In this document: positions 9,035-18,032 of the stretch, in pieces | How positions within the stretch are numbered: position 1 is the stretch's first letter | How the letters are laid out: each line of letters opens with the position of its first letter | Source: Microbacterium hydrocarbonoxydans | Lineage (GTDB): Bacteria > Actinomycetota > Actinomycetes > Actinomycetales > Microbacteriaceae | Length of the DNA: 64,000 bases | Reading direction: 5' to 3' | Assembly (NCBI RefSeq): GCF_900105205.1 | Contig: NZ_FNSQ01000005.1 | Coordinates: forward strand, 124,001-188,000 | Position numbers and translations under genes: made by a program | Notes under the pieces: model-generated | The model's input: the letters and a program-made list of their open reading frames with translations, nothing else | Told to the model about the DNA's origin: nothing | The model's database searches: none

Positions 9035-9319
9035 ATGATCGTCGAGGAAGCCGGAGAGCGCATCGCGGTGAGCACCCGCATCCAGGAGGACGGACAGCTC
9101 GTCTACGACTTCCTCTGGATCGACGGCCCTGGGGAGTCGGACTACGGCTTCACGCTCGGGCTGTCGACGCACCCTGCCGGCGCCCCGCAGCCGACGCTGA
9201 CGGACGACGAGCTCGAACAACATGCGCGCCAGTTCGTCCGCGCGTTCTTCGCCCCGGACGGCATCGGCCCGTCGGACTTCCCGGACTTCGTGGCGGCCCG
9301 CCGGGACGACGGGCGCTGA
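9035..9319 (+). CDS. Small acidic hypothetical protein
   Basis: A 94-residue protein starting MIVEEAGERIAVS. The ATG at 9035 is preceded by GCGAGGA at suitable spacing; the in-frame codons further upstream look unlike a protein. It is acidic, without membrane segment or signal peptide, and has no recognisable motif. It lies divergent to the large LAVTG surface protein and 173 bases before the second LAVTG protein. Function unknown. Confidence 0.65.
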   Translation: MIVEEAGERIAVSTRIQEDGQLVYDFLWIDGPGESDYGFTLGLSTHPAGAPQPTLTDDELEQHARQFVRAFFAPDGIGPSDFPDFVAARRDDGR

Positions 9320-9492
9320 CCGGCGGCGTGAGCGAGTGCGCGGTGCGACCGGGTCGGGCGGGTCGCCGGGTTCGGACTGTGGTGCGGGCGGGGTCGCGCT
9401 CGGTGTGATCGCGTCGCTTATAGGATCGACGAATACTTGCCTGCCGCTCGGGAGAAGCGCTTCGAGAGGTGTGGCACCACTCAGGGGAGACC

Positions 9493-11466
9493 ATGTCCTT
9501 TCTTCGTCCTTCCAGCCGAGTCCGCAATTCGGAGGGAACCCGAGCTCGGAGACTCGGTACCCGTGGCGTCGCGATCGCCCTGGCAGCTGCCCTTCTCGCC
9601 AGCTCGGCACTACTGAGCGCGCCATCCGCCGCTGTCGCGGATGTCTCTCCCGATGAACAGTGGTTGACGGGCGCGACTGGCGCGTCGACGGCCCCGGCGA
9701 CGCTGTCCTTCGGAGCGAGTGCCGTCACTGCCACGCTCAGCGCTGCGAGCAACCGTTGCGGGAGCACCACGAACGTGGTGCCCAACACGACGCTGGTCAG
9801 CCGCAACGCGCAGAGCTACTACTCCCCGCAAGCCCCGTCGACTGCGGTGGGGGTCACCGAGTGCCTGATCGGGACCGGGCTGAATGTGCGGACCGTGACG
9901 TTGAACAAACCGATCCTGGGATTGACCCTTCACATCAACAACCTCGATGCGTCCTACGTCGATATCGTTCAGCAGTTCCCTGGCGGGTACCGGCTGGACA
10001 AGGTGAAGTCGAACGTCTCACTCCAGCTCCAGAACAGCGGCACCCGCATTCGAAACGCGGTTCCCATGGGAACCGCGACCTGCTCCGACGACGCTGCGGC
10101 CACCAACAACCCCGGCTGCGGCTCCTTCCGGCTGTCGCAGAACGATGGGCCGGTCAGCCGCTTCACGTTCCGGAACACCCCTGTCGGCGCGGGCAACGAC
10201 GGCTGGTACTGGTCATTGTCGTTCCACGAGGCTTCCCTGACGAAAGCGTTCACACCGTCGACCGTGACGGCCGGCGCTACGTCTGCATTGAGCATCACGG
10301 TCACCAACCCCGGCACCGAGGGGGCGATCCCTCTCAGCGGGGTCAGCTTCGCAGATTCCCTGCCGACCGGATTGACGTTGGCAGACTCCGCGGTGACGAC
10401 CACGGGATGCGGTGCAGCAGCAGTGAACGGCGGCGAACCCGTGGCAGGCCAGACTTCTGTGGATGTCACCGATGCCACGATCGCCGCCGGTGGTACCTGC
10501 GTGGTCACCGTCAACGTCACGTCGGCTCAGCCGGGGACGTACACGAACAACAACAGCAACATCACCACGTCCGTCGGCAACATCGTGCCGAACGCAGACG
10601 CAACGCTCGAGGTCGTGCCGCGCGCCGCACTCGGGCTGCAGAAGCGGGCTTCGACCCCCGTAGACGTCAACGGCAACGGCATCACCGATGCCGGCGACAC
10701 CATCCGATACTCCTTCGACCTCACCAACACCGGCGACGCCACCCTCTCGGATCTGGCGGTCAACGACCCCAAGGCCGGCGCGGTGGCCTGTCCTGCATCG
10801 GTGCTGTCTGCCGGTACTTCACAGACATGTACCGCGAACGAGCCCTACACGGTGACGGTCGCTGACGTCGAGAACGGCTCGGTGGACAACGACGCAACCG
10901 CAACGGGAACCAGCCCTACCGGCCAGACGGTCACTTCTCTCGTCTCGTCCACCTCGACGCCGACGACAGCACCCGCCCCGGCGCTGTCCGTGATCAAGAC
11001 CGCGAACGTCCAGCAGATCACCTCGGTCGGTCAGGTCGTCACGTACTCGTTCGTCGTCTCCAACGCCGGTAATCTCACCCTGACGAACCCGAAGGTCAAC
11101 GAGGGCGCGTTCACCGGCAACGGCGAGCTGTCACCCGTCGAGTGTCCGGCCGGCGTTCTGACGCCGGGGGCGAGCATCACCTGCACGGCGACCTACACCG
11201 TCGTCACGGCCGATCTCTCCGGTGGCGGTGAGCTGTCCAACACCGCCATGGCCTCGGCGACCACGCCCGCGGGCGATTCGATCATCTCGACCACGTCCAC
11301 AGCGGCGGTGGACGTGGCACCCCCGGCTCCCGCGCCCGCTGGAGGTCTCGCCGTCACCGGCGGCACCGTCGCGTGGTCGGCCGCAGGCCTGGCCCTGATG
11401 CTCATCGTGGCCGGAGGCGTGATCGCCATCTCCCGCCGCCGCAGTGACTCCATCACCGAAGTGTGA
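9493..11466 (+). CDS. LAVTG cell-wall-anchored protein with DUF11/DUF7507-type repeats
   Basis: A 657-residue secreted protein. The ATG at 9493 is preceded by AGGGGAGA. The N-terminus is a long basic segment followed by a hydrophobic core ending in SAAVADV, a signal peptide with an extended n-region. Residues of about 50-255 form a beta-rich domain with paired cysteines. Three DUF11-like Ig-fold repeats follow: one beginning TKAFTPSTVTAGA, then two of the DUF7507 kind beginning LGLQKRAST and LSVIKTANV. The end is GGLAVTGG, a hydrophobic helix and ISRRRSD, a class E sortase-type sorting signal. A stalk-like surface protein is inferred. It is the second LAVTG protein in 7 kb; the two are not close paralogues. 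Confidence 0.88.
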   Translation: MSFLRPSSRVRNSEGTRARRLGTRGVAIALAAALLASSALLSAPSAAVADVSPDEQWLTGATGASTAPATLSFGASAVTATLSAASNRCGSTTNVVPNTTLVSRNAQSYYSPQAPSTAVGVTECLIGTGLNVRTVTLNKPILGLTLHINNLDASYVDIVQQFPGGYRLDKVKSNVSLQLQNSGTRIRNAVPMGTATCSDDAAATNNPGCGSFRLSQNDGPVSRFTFRNTPVGAGNDGWYWSLSFHEASLTKAFTPSTVTAGATSALSITVTNPGTEGAIPLSGVSFADSLPTGLTLADSAVTTTGCGAAAVNGGEPVAGQTSVDVTDATIAAGGTCVVTVNVTSAQPGTYTNNNSNITTSVGNIVPNADATLEVVPRAALGLQKRASTPVDVNGNGITDAGDTIRYSFDLTNTGDATLSDLAVNDPKAGAVACPASVLSAGTSQTCTANEPYTVTVADVENGSVDNDATATGTSPTGQTVTSLVSSTSTPTTAPAPALSVIKTANVQQITSVGQVVTYSFVVSNAGNLTLTNPKVNEGAFTGNGELSPVECPAGVLTPGASITCTATYTVVTADLSGGGELSNTAMASATTPAGDSIISTTSTAAVDVAPPAPAPAGGLAVTGGTVAWSAAGLALMLIVAGGVIAISRRRSDSITEV

Positions 11467-11492
11467 CCCGGGAGTGCCGACACTCTCGGGTC
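11465..11492 (+). terminator. Stem-loop at the end of the LAVTG protein gene
   Basis: Arms GACCCGGGAGTG (11465-11476) and CACTCTCGGGTC (11481-11492) pair with one mismatch around the tetraloop CCGA. The stem begins inside the TGA stop codon. No T tract. Confidence 0.6.
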
Positions 11493-11754
11493 GGCTTCCG
11501 CCCAGCGACCAGGAGTATGCTGGCACATCGGGTCACGTGACCCCTTCAGAGCGCGAGAGGCGGTGATGGCGATGTCCGGTGATAGTTGCGACGCCGCCTT
11601 CGTTGCGTCGCGTCTGACGGCATCTGTGCGTTGAGCTCCGGCTCCGCACCTGCACGTCCTGCTCCGCAGCCGTCGGCGGCGTCTTCCGCCCCCTGACGAA
11701 TACTGCGCACGCCCGCTCTGATCCGGCGTGCGCCTGCGAGAACGGAGCCTGCTC
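11493..11754 (+). promoter_or_regulatory. Structured leader of corA with a possible leader peptide
   Basis: These 262 bases before corA contain a 12-bp palindrome GGTCACGTGACC (11531-11542). An upstream reading frame of 22 codons (ATG 11566, stop 11632-11634) has a ribosome site GAGAGG. A 7-bp stem (11588-11594 with 11605-11611) lies inside that frame. A perfect 9-bp stem GCGCACGCC/GGCGTGCGC (11705-11713 with 11725-11733) is placed just before the corA ribosome site. Leader-peptide or ion-responsive control is a hypothesis; no known Mg2+ riboswitch class is recognised. Confidence 0.35.
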
Positions 11755-12756
11755 ATGGCCCTCATCGACAACGGCGTGTACGTCCACGGACGTCGCGTGG
11801 AGACCCCGAAGAACCTGGACGAGACCTACCGGTCGCTCGACGCCCATGGCGGCATCGCCTGGATCGGCCTCTACCGGCCGAGCCCGCAGGAGGTCGCCTC
11901 GGTGGCGCGCGAATTCGACCTGCATCCGCTCGCCGTCGAAGACGCGCTCTCGGGTCACCAGCGCTCGAAGGTCGAGCGCTACGGCGACACGCTCTTCGCC
12001 GTCCTTCGCCCGGCTCGCTATCGCGACGAGCAGGAATCGATCGAGTTCGGCGAGCTGCACCTGTTCGTCGGCCCCGACTTCGTCGTGACGATCCGGCACG
12101 CCGAGTCCCCGAACCTCGCGGGTGTGCGCCGGCGCATGGAGGCACTGCCCGAGCTGCTGTCGATGGGACCTGAGGCCGTCTTCTACGCGATCCTCGACGA
12201 GGTCGTCGACGGCTACGAGCCCATCGTCGCCGGACTCCTGAACGACATCGACGAGATCGAGGACCAGCTGTTCGGCGACAGCGACGACGACGCCCTCTCC
12301 CGCCGCATCTACGAGCTCTCCCGCGAGGTGATCAACTTCCAGCGGGCGGTGCATCCGCTCGCCGGGATGCTGGAATGGCTGCGGCGCGGATCCGAGAAGT
12401 ACCGCATCGACGAGGAGCTGCAGCGGTCGCTGCGCGACGTCCTCGATCACGTAATCCGTGTGAACGAGCGGGTCGACTCGTTCCGCGCGATCCTCGAGAA
12501 CGCGCTCACCGTGCAGTCGGCCCTCGTCGCCCGCCGTCAGTCGGACGCGAGCCTGGCCCAGAACGACGAGATCAAGAAGATCTCGTCGTGGGCGGCCATC
12601 ATCTTCGCCCCGACGCTCGTCGGCACCGTCTACGGCATGAACTTCGACGTCATGCCGGAGCTGCACTGGGTGCACGGATATCCGATGGCGATCGGCGCGA
12701 TGGCGGCGTTCGCGGTCGCCCTCTACGGCGTCTTCAAGTACAAGAGGTGGCTCTGA
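11755..12756 (+). CDS. corA: CorA family magnesium and cobalt transporter
   Basis: A 333-residue protein. The N-terminal 250 residues form the cytoplasmic alpha/beta funnel domain; two transmembrane helices close the protein. The YGMNF motif (Gly294-Met295-Asn296) is the selectivity signature of CorA channels, followed by a short acidic loop and a basic C-terminus (KYKRWL). It forms a homopentameric channel for Mg2+ (also Co2+/Ni2+) in the cytoplasmic membrane. The ATG at 11755 follows ACGGAG; an in-frame start 27 bases upstream lacks support. It is a single gene with a structured leader; the next gene is convergent. Confidence 0.95.
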   Translation: MALIDNGVYVHGRRVETPKNLDETYRSLDAHGGIAWIGLYRPSPQEVASVAREFDLHPLAVEDALSGHQRSKVERYGDTLFAVLRPARYRDEQESIEFGELHLFVGPDFVVTIRHAESPNLAGVRRRMEALPELLSMGPEAVFYAILDEVVDGYEPIVAGLLNDIDEIEDQLFGDSDDDALSRRIYELSREVINFQRAVHPLAGMLEWLRRGSEKYRIDEELQRSLRDVLDHVIRVNERVDSFRAILENALTVQSALVARRQSDASLAQNDEIKKISSWAAIIFAPTLVGTVYGMNFDVMPELHWVHGYPMAIGAMAAFAVALYGVFKYKRWL

Positions 12757-12768
12757 CAGCGGCCGGAG

Positions 12769-13314
12769 TCAGCGCTCGTCGGCGCGGCTGATCTCGTCGA
12801 GCAGGTCGTCGAGGCTGTCGAAATCGACAGTCTCGACGGCCCCGCCCTCGGCGCCGTCACGATCGCGCACCTCGATGTTGGCGATCTCGAGATCCTCATC
12901 GAGCTGCACCAGGATCCGCGAATCCGGGAACTGCTTCGGCGCGTCGAACGCCACCAGCACGGCATCCGCGAAGACCACCACCGACGTGGCCTCGAGGTCG
13001 TCGCGCAGGTCGATCTGCTCGAGGACCGGCTCGTCGTCGACCGCCTCGTCGATATCGTCGGCGACCTCGTCGATCACCGCACGCCACCGCGTCTCGGATA
13101 CGGAGAGGATGCGCGTGATCGCCGCGAGCAGCGCGTCATCGTCGAGGGTGTCGTCGTCGTCCTCCAGCTCCGGATCGACGTTCACCGTCACGACGGTCCC
13201 CGCGGCGTCGATCGTCGCCCGTCCGTAGACGAGGCCGTTCTCGGCGACCGGTTCATCGAGCAGGCCTGAGTCGACGATGCGGGCGAGAAGGTGGTCGAGC
13301 AGTGCCGAGGTCAT
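12769..13314 (-). CDS. Acidic hypothetical protein (probably DUF2004-like)
   Basis: A 181-residue very acidic protein with runs such as LEDDDDTLDDDALL. No membrane helix or signal peptide. Length and composition resemble proteins annotated in Microbacterium as cytochrome c5/DUF2004, although no CxxCH haem motif is present. It ends 12 bases from the convergent corA stop and begins 12 bases before the end of the FtsX-type permease gene, so it may be the last gene of the permease transcription unit. Function unknown. Confidence 0.7.
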   Translation of the reverse strand: MTSALLDHLLARIVDSGLLDEPVAENGLVYGRATIDAAGTVVTVNVDPELEDDDDTLDDDALLAAITRILSVSETRWRAVIDEVADDIDEAVDDEPVLEQIDLRDDLEATSVVVFADAVLVAFDAPKQFPDSRILVQLDEDLEIANIEVRDRDGAEGGAVETVDFDSLDDLLDEISRADER

Positions 13315-13326
13315 GCATCCAGTCTT

Positions 13327-15918
13327 TCACTGTCGCGACCCGATCTCCTCGATCGGACGCGTGCGCATCGCCGCACCCGTCGCCGCCCACAGCGACAGCA
13401 GCGCGAGGGCGCCCATCGACCCGATGATGAGCAGCGACGGCAGCACCGGGAGAGCGGGCATCGGCTGTCCCGAGATGCCGATGCTCATGCCGATCAGCGG
13501 CGGGATGGCGACGACGACCCCGAAGACCACCGCGATGGCCGCGACCATCATCGCCTCGACGCGCATCATGGCGCGCACCTGTCGGCGCGACGAGCCGATC
13601 AGCTGCAGCAGCGCGAGTTCGCGCGAGCGCTCGCCCGTCGCCATCACGAGCGTGTTGATCACGGCGATCGCGATGTATCCGAGGATCACGATCAGCGCCA
13701 CGAGGTTCACCCACCCCTGCTGCGATTGCGCATCGGCTCCTGCGGCCTTCTGGCCTCGCGCCTCCGAGGCCTGCAGACCGGCCGCAGCGACCGCCTCACG
13801 GACCTGGTCGAGAGCGCCGTCATCGACGGACACCAGAGCGAAGGCATCCAGTGCTGCGGTGGTGTGGGCGCGCACGATCTCGAGGTCCATCGTCAGATCG
13901 CCGAAGCCGAGTCCGCGCTCGTAGATCGCCACCACCGTCGCCTCCAGCGGCGCGCCGTCGCCGAACATGCCGGTGACCTGGTCGCCGAGCTCCAGGCCCA
14001 GGGTCTGCACGGCATCCGTGCTCACGGCCACGGTCGCACCGCGCGCGCCGTCGCCCGAGCCGCCGCCGTCGAGCGCGGCAAGGCTCCCCTCCTGCACCTG
14101 CAGGTCGAGAGTCCCCTCGACGGATGCGGGGTCCACGCCCTGCAGCACGTGCTCGCCGCGCAGGAGCTTGCCCTCGAAGTCGCGGGAGTCGATGATCGCA
14201 CTGCTCAGGGCGATGCCCGATACGTCCGAGACCCCGTCGATCGCCGCGATCCGATCTGCGGCGTCGGCCGAGAGCCCGCCGGGCGCAGTCACGCGCAGTT
14301 CGGCTGTGACACCGGCCTGCGCCTGCACGGCCGCCTCGTTGGCGATGATCGCCGGTGCACCGATCTGGACGAGACCCAACCCGATTCCGAGCGCGATGGG
14401 CAGGATCGCCGCAGCCAGACGGCGGCTGTTCGCCGAGGCGTTGGCGGCGGCGAGGAAGCCGGCTGCCGACATCCGCCGCAGCACCGCACCGAGCAGGCGC
14501 ACGCTCAGAGCGACCAGCCAGGGGCCCAGCAACGCCAGCGCGACGATGAGCATCATGGCCGCTCCGGCCGACGCCCCGGCGGCGTACTCGCCGCGCACGA
14601 CCAGCGGCACGGTCGAGACCGAGATCCCGGCGGTCGCGAAGACGATCCCGGTGATGATGCGGGGCAGGCCGATGCCCGCCGGTCCCGTCGACGACTCGCG
14701 CAGAGCCTCGATCGGGTCGAGCTTCGCCGGGCGCCTCGCCGCGATGCGTGCCGCACCCCAGGCCGCCGAGAGCACGAGGGCGACGGCGCCGATCGCGGGG
14801 AGGGGTCCCAGCGCGAGCGCGAAGTCGCCAGGGATGACACCGCCGGAGACGAAGGCCGACTGCAGAGCGGTCGACAGCAGGTAGCCGGGCGCGATTCCCA
14901 GGAGAGCGGCGATCACCGCGATCGAGAGCACCTCGCGGGCGACGAGCGCGTGAACCTGCTTCGGGCTGGCGCCGACCGCTCGGAGCAGAGCGTAGTCACG
15001 CCGACGCGACTGCACCGACAGCGAGAGCGTGCCGGCGACGATGAACATCGCCACGAGGATGCAGGTTCCGACGAAAGCACTGCCGATCGCGATCAGGGTC
15101 GCGCGCGCCGCACCGGAGTCGAGGAACTCGATGTCTCCTCGCCCGTCTCCGGTCTGGGCGACGACCTCGGGAAGAGCCTCGCGGATGGCCGCGGCCGCGC
15201 TCTCCGCCTGACCAGGCGCGGTGAAGACCCCGAGCACCTGCGGCGTACCACCGTGCGGGTCGAGCTCGGCGATGCGCGCCTGGCTCAGGAAGACATGCGT
15301 GGCGCGCTCCGATGCGGCGGCATGGGCGTCGGCGTCGACGATCCCGACGACGCGGTAGGGCGCCGGGTCGCCGCCATGCGCGAGGGTCAGCAGGTCACCG
15401 ACCGCTCCGCCCGTGCCCGCGGTGACGACGACCTCGTCGGCGGATGCCGGTTCCCGGCCCTCGCGGAGCGCGAAACCGGTCAACGCGGTCGCCGCCCATG
15501 GGTGCGCCTCGACGAGCTCCGACGCGGTGCTTCCGTCGGTCGCGGCGGCGCCCGCCGACGCTCCGGCGGTGGGGGGAACCGCGACGAGGGGCACCGTGAC
15601 GTCGGCCACGACGCTCTCGACCCCGGGGATCTCCGCGATGTCGCGGGCAGCATCCGCAGGGAGCGGCGCGCGCTCGGGGAGCGTGAGGGGGAGATCCTCC
15701 GGCACGTCGACGTACTGGGGCGAACCCACCACCACATCGACCGCGGTGTACCGTTCGGGCGCGAGGCCGCCGCGGATGCCGGACTCGACGAGCACCCCGA
15801 GGCCGGTGACGAGTGCGCTCGCGACGAAGATCGCCACCGCGACCCCGGCGAAGCTGGCGCTGTTGTGACGCAGATCGGCCCGCACGAGGCGGCCGAAGCT
15901 CAGACGCTGTCCTGTCAT
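13327..15918 (-). CDS. ABC transporter permease with two FtsX domains (MacB-like)
   Basis: An 863-residue membrane protein. One N-terminal helix (about 20-42) precedes a large extracytoplasmic domain, then a helix bundle (about 270-420), a second helix, a second extracytoplasmic domain, and a final bundle ending near residue 850. This is the duplicated FtsX layout of MacB/LolC-type mechanotransmission permeases. The ATG at 15918 follows GGGGAG at 8 bases; a GTG 9 bases earlier would overlap the ATPase stop. It partners the ATPase at 15921-16688. Together they probably export or sense a lipophilic or peptide compound. The divergent two-component system at 16797-18658 suggests envelope-stress or antibiotic control. 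Confidence 0.9.
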   Translation of the reverse strand: MTGQRLSFGRLVRADLRHNSASFAGVAVAIFVASALVTGLGVLVESGIRGGLAPERYTAVDVVVGSPQYVDVPEDLPLTLPERAPLPADAARDIAEIPGVESVVADVTVPLVAVPPTAGASAGAAATDGSTASELVEAHPWAATALTGFALREGREPASADEVVVTAGTGGAVGDLLTLAHGGDPAPYRVVGIVDADAHAAASERATHVFLSQARIAELDPHGGTPQVLGVFTAPGQAESAAAAIREALPEVVAQTGDGRGDIEFLDSGAARATLIAIGSAFVGTCILVAMFIVAGTLSLSVQSRRRDYALLRAVGASPKQVHALVAREVLSIAVIAALLGIAPGYLLSTALQSAFVSGGVIPGDFALALGPLPAIGAVALVLSAAWGAARIAARRPAKLDPIEALRESSTGPAGIGLPRIITGIVFATAGISVSTVPLVVRGEYAAGASAGAAMMLIVALALLGPWLVALSVRLLGAVLRRMSAAGFLAAANASANSRRLAAAILPIALGIGLGLVQIGAPAIIANEAAVQAQAGVTAELRVTAPGGLSADAADRIAAIDGVSDVSGIALSSAIIDSRDFEGKLLRGEHVLQGVDPASVEGTLDLQVQEGSLAALDGGGSGDGARGATVAVSTDAVQTLGLELGDQVTGMFGDGAPLEATVVAIYERGLGFGDLTMDLEIVRAHTTAALDAFALVSVDDGALDQVREAVAAAGLQASEARGQKAAGADAQSQQGWVNLVALIVILGYIAIAVINTLVMATGERSRELALLQLIGSSRRQVRAMMRVEAMMVAAIAVVFGVVVAIPPLIGMSIGISGQPMPALPVLPSLLIIGSMGALALLSLWAATGAAMRTRPIEEIGSRQ

Positions 15919-15920
15919 GA

Positions 15921-16688
15921 TCACCACTCCCCGAGGGCGCTCATGCGGTCGGTGATCTGGGCGGGCGTGCCTCCGTCGAGGTGCCCGGCGAAGGCGCCGT
16001 CGGCGAGGAAGATCACCCGATCCGCGTGCGAGGCGACCACCGGGTCGTGGGTCACCACGACGACCGTCTGGTCGAGCTCCTTCGCGGTGTGGGCGAGCAG
16101 ATCGAGCACCTGCTTGCCCGAGCGGGAATCGAGTGCCCCGGTCGGCTCGTCACCGAACACGACGTAGGGCCGGGTGATGAGCGCGCGGGCGATGGCGACG
16201 CGCTGCTGCTGTCCACCCGACAGCTCGGCGGGGCGACGATGACGCCGATCGGCGAGTCCGACGGCGTCGAGCAGGGAGTCGAGCCAGCGCGGGTCGAGCC
16301 GGCGCCCGGCGAGGCGCAGCGGCAGGGTGATGTTCTCCTCGACATCGAGCGCGGGAAGCAGGTTGTACGCCTGGAACACGAAGCCGACATGATCGCGACG
16401 GAACGCGGTGAGCTGCGAGGCGCGCAGGCCCGAGATCTCGGTGCCGCCCAGGTGCACCGACCCGCTGGTCGGCTTGTCGAGGCCGGCGGCGCTGTGCAGC
16501 AGGGTGCTCTTGCCCGATCCGGAGGGCCCCATGATGGCGGTGACCGAGCCCTTCGCGAGGACGAGATCGACGCCCCGCAGAGCGGAGACGGCGTTCGCAC
16601 CGGAGCCGTAGGTCTTCACGACGGACTGCAGTCGCAGCGCCTCGACGGGGCGCGCATCGACGGCGGGGAGAAGTGGTGTGGAGGTCAT
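15921..16688 (-). CDS. ABC transporter ATP-binding protein (MacB/LolD type)
   Basis: A 255-residue ATPase. Walker A GPSGSGKST is near residue 55, the Q-loop segment FVFQAYNLLP near 105, the signature LSGGQQQRV near 155, and Walker B VFGDEPTGALD near 178, followed by the H-loop VTHDP. The GALD after Walker B and the Q-rich signature place it in the MacB/LolD/FtsE class that pairs with FtsX-type permeases, here the gene 2 bases downstream. A 108-base gap separates it from the divergent histidine kinase gene. Confidence 0.93.
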   Translation of the reverse strand: MTSTPLLPAVDARPVEALRLQSVVKTYGSGANAVSALRGVDLVLAKGSVTAIMGPSGSGKSTLLHSAAGLDKPTSGSVHLGGTEISGLRASQLTAFRRDHVGFVFQAYNLLPALDVEENITLPLRLAGRRLDPRWLDSLLDAVGLADRRHRRPAELSGGQQQRVAIARALITRPYVVFGDEPTGALDSRSGKQVLDLLAHTAKELDQTVVVVTHDPVVASHADRVIFLADGAFAGHLDGGTPAQITDRMSALGEW

Positions 16689-16796
16689 GTCTCGACGCTA
16701 CGAGCGGGCGCAGGGCGGCCCCATCCCGCAGACCACCGCACCGATGGTGGGGCTGGCTATACCGCGTCGGCATCCGCTCTCCGGCAGACTTGCAGG

Positions 16797-18032
16797 ATGA
16801 CGGACGGACGGATGCGACGCTGGCTGCGCGCCTGGCGGTATCTGGTCGTCGAGTGCGGGGCATCCGTCGTCTCGCTCCTGCTCTTCTGCGTCGGACTCGT
16901 GCTCCTGCCGCTCATGGTGATCACCGGCGGCGTGCTGCTGCTGCCCGCAGCGGTGCGCGTGCTGCATTCCTGGAGCGACCTGAATCGGCGCCGCGTCGGC
17001 GCATTCCGCGGCGACGAGCTGCCGACGATCGGGCGTGCGCTGCCGCCGGGGTCCACTCTCGACGACCGGCTGCGCTTCGCGTTCTCCCGGCCGACGGGCC
17101 GTGACCTCCTGTGGCTCGCCGTGCACGCGCTGCCCGTGATGTGGGTGTCGCTGCTCACCGCCGTCCTCCCCGTGGCCGCCGTCAACGCTCTCGCCGTGAC
17201 CTATTACTGGCAGTTCGCACCGGCCGACGATCCGGTCGGCTCCCCCTATCCGGTCACGTCGTGGGAGCTCGCGGCCACGATGCCGCTGGTCGCCGTCGGA
17301 TACGCCGTCATCTCGTGGTGGCTGATCCCCGCGATGGCCCGGCTGCTGTCGTGGGTCTCGGCTCGACTGCTCGCGACGCCGAAGAAGTCGCGCCTGGCCG
17401 CCAGGGTCGATGCGCTGACGCTCAGTCGCGCCGCCGCGCTCGACGCACACGGTGCGGAGCTGCGCCGCATCGAACGCGACCTGCACGACGGCGCGCAGAA
17501 CCGGCTGGTGAACGTCGTGATGATGCTCGGCATCGCCGAACGCGCCCTGGAGACCGATCCGGACGGCGTGCTCGAACCACTGCGACGGGCACAGGATGCC
17601 GCGACCGATGCGCTCGCGGGACTCCGCCGTACCGTGCATGACATCTACCCGCCGATCCTCGACGAACTCGGCCTCGAGGGCGCATTGGCCTCGCTCGCCG
17701 GCCGCAGTGTGGTGCCGTGCACGATCGAGGCTGTCGCCGTCGGACGCGTGCCGGCGGCCGTCGAGTCGGCCAGCTACTTCGTCGTCGCCGAAGCCCTGAC
17801 GAACGTGAACAAGTACAGTCAGGCGACGCAGGCGCAGGTGCGGGTGATCCGCGAGGGCGAGCGCCTCATCATCACGGTGCAGGACGACGGGGTCGGCGGA
17901 GCGCAGGAGCGCACGGGCGGCGGTCTCGCTGGCATCCGCCGCCGTGTCGAGGCCTTCGAGGGGTCCTGCACACTGACGAGCCCGGTCGGCGGTCCGACCA
18001 TCCTGAGGACGGAGCTGCCATGCGGATCGTGA
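16797..18032 (+). CDS. Sensor histidine kinase (NarL/DesK class)
   Basis: A 411-residue membrane kinase. Four hydrophobic segments lie in the first 190 residues (two near 20-60, two near 100-190). The dimerisation and phosphoacceptor segment IERDLHDGAQNRL has His230, and the HATPase domain closes with DDGVGG and GGLAGIRRRVEAFEG. This is the HisKA_3 type that pairs with LuxR-type regulators. The ATG at 16797 follows CAGG, though the ribosome site is weak. The next gene, its response regulator, overlaps by 13 bases. Divergence from the MacB/FtsX transporter suggests that transporter as its target. Confidence 0.92.
   Translation: MTDGRMRRWLRAWRYLVVECGASVVSLLLFCVGLVLLPLMVITGGVLLLPAAVRVLHSWSDLNRRRVGAFRGDELPTIGRALPPGSTLDDRLRFAFSRPTGRDLLWLAVHALPVMWVSLLTAVLPVAAVNALAVTYYWQFAPADDPVGSPYPVTSWELAATMPLVAVGYAVISWWLIPAMARLLSWVSARLLATPKKSRLAARVDALTLSRAAALDAHGAELRRIERDLHDGAQNRLVNVVMMLGIAERALETDPDGVLEPLRRAQDAATDALAGLRRTVHDIYPPILDELGLEGALASLAGRSVVPCTIEAVAVGRVPAAVESASYFVVAEALTNVNKYSQATQAQVRVIREGERLIITVQDDGVGGAQERTGGGLAGIRRRVEAFEGSCTLTSPVGGPTILRTELPCGS

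Noticed and set aside
11493..11754. Known Mg2+ riboswitch before corA
   Set aside because: Stems are present, but I could not match the M-box or ykoK core by eye; left as an unclassified leader.
13291..16167. Open frame of 958 codons on the plus strand
   Set aside because: Antisense shadow of the FtsX-type permease and ATPase genes with Arg/His/Asp-rich nonsense composition.
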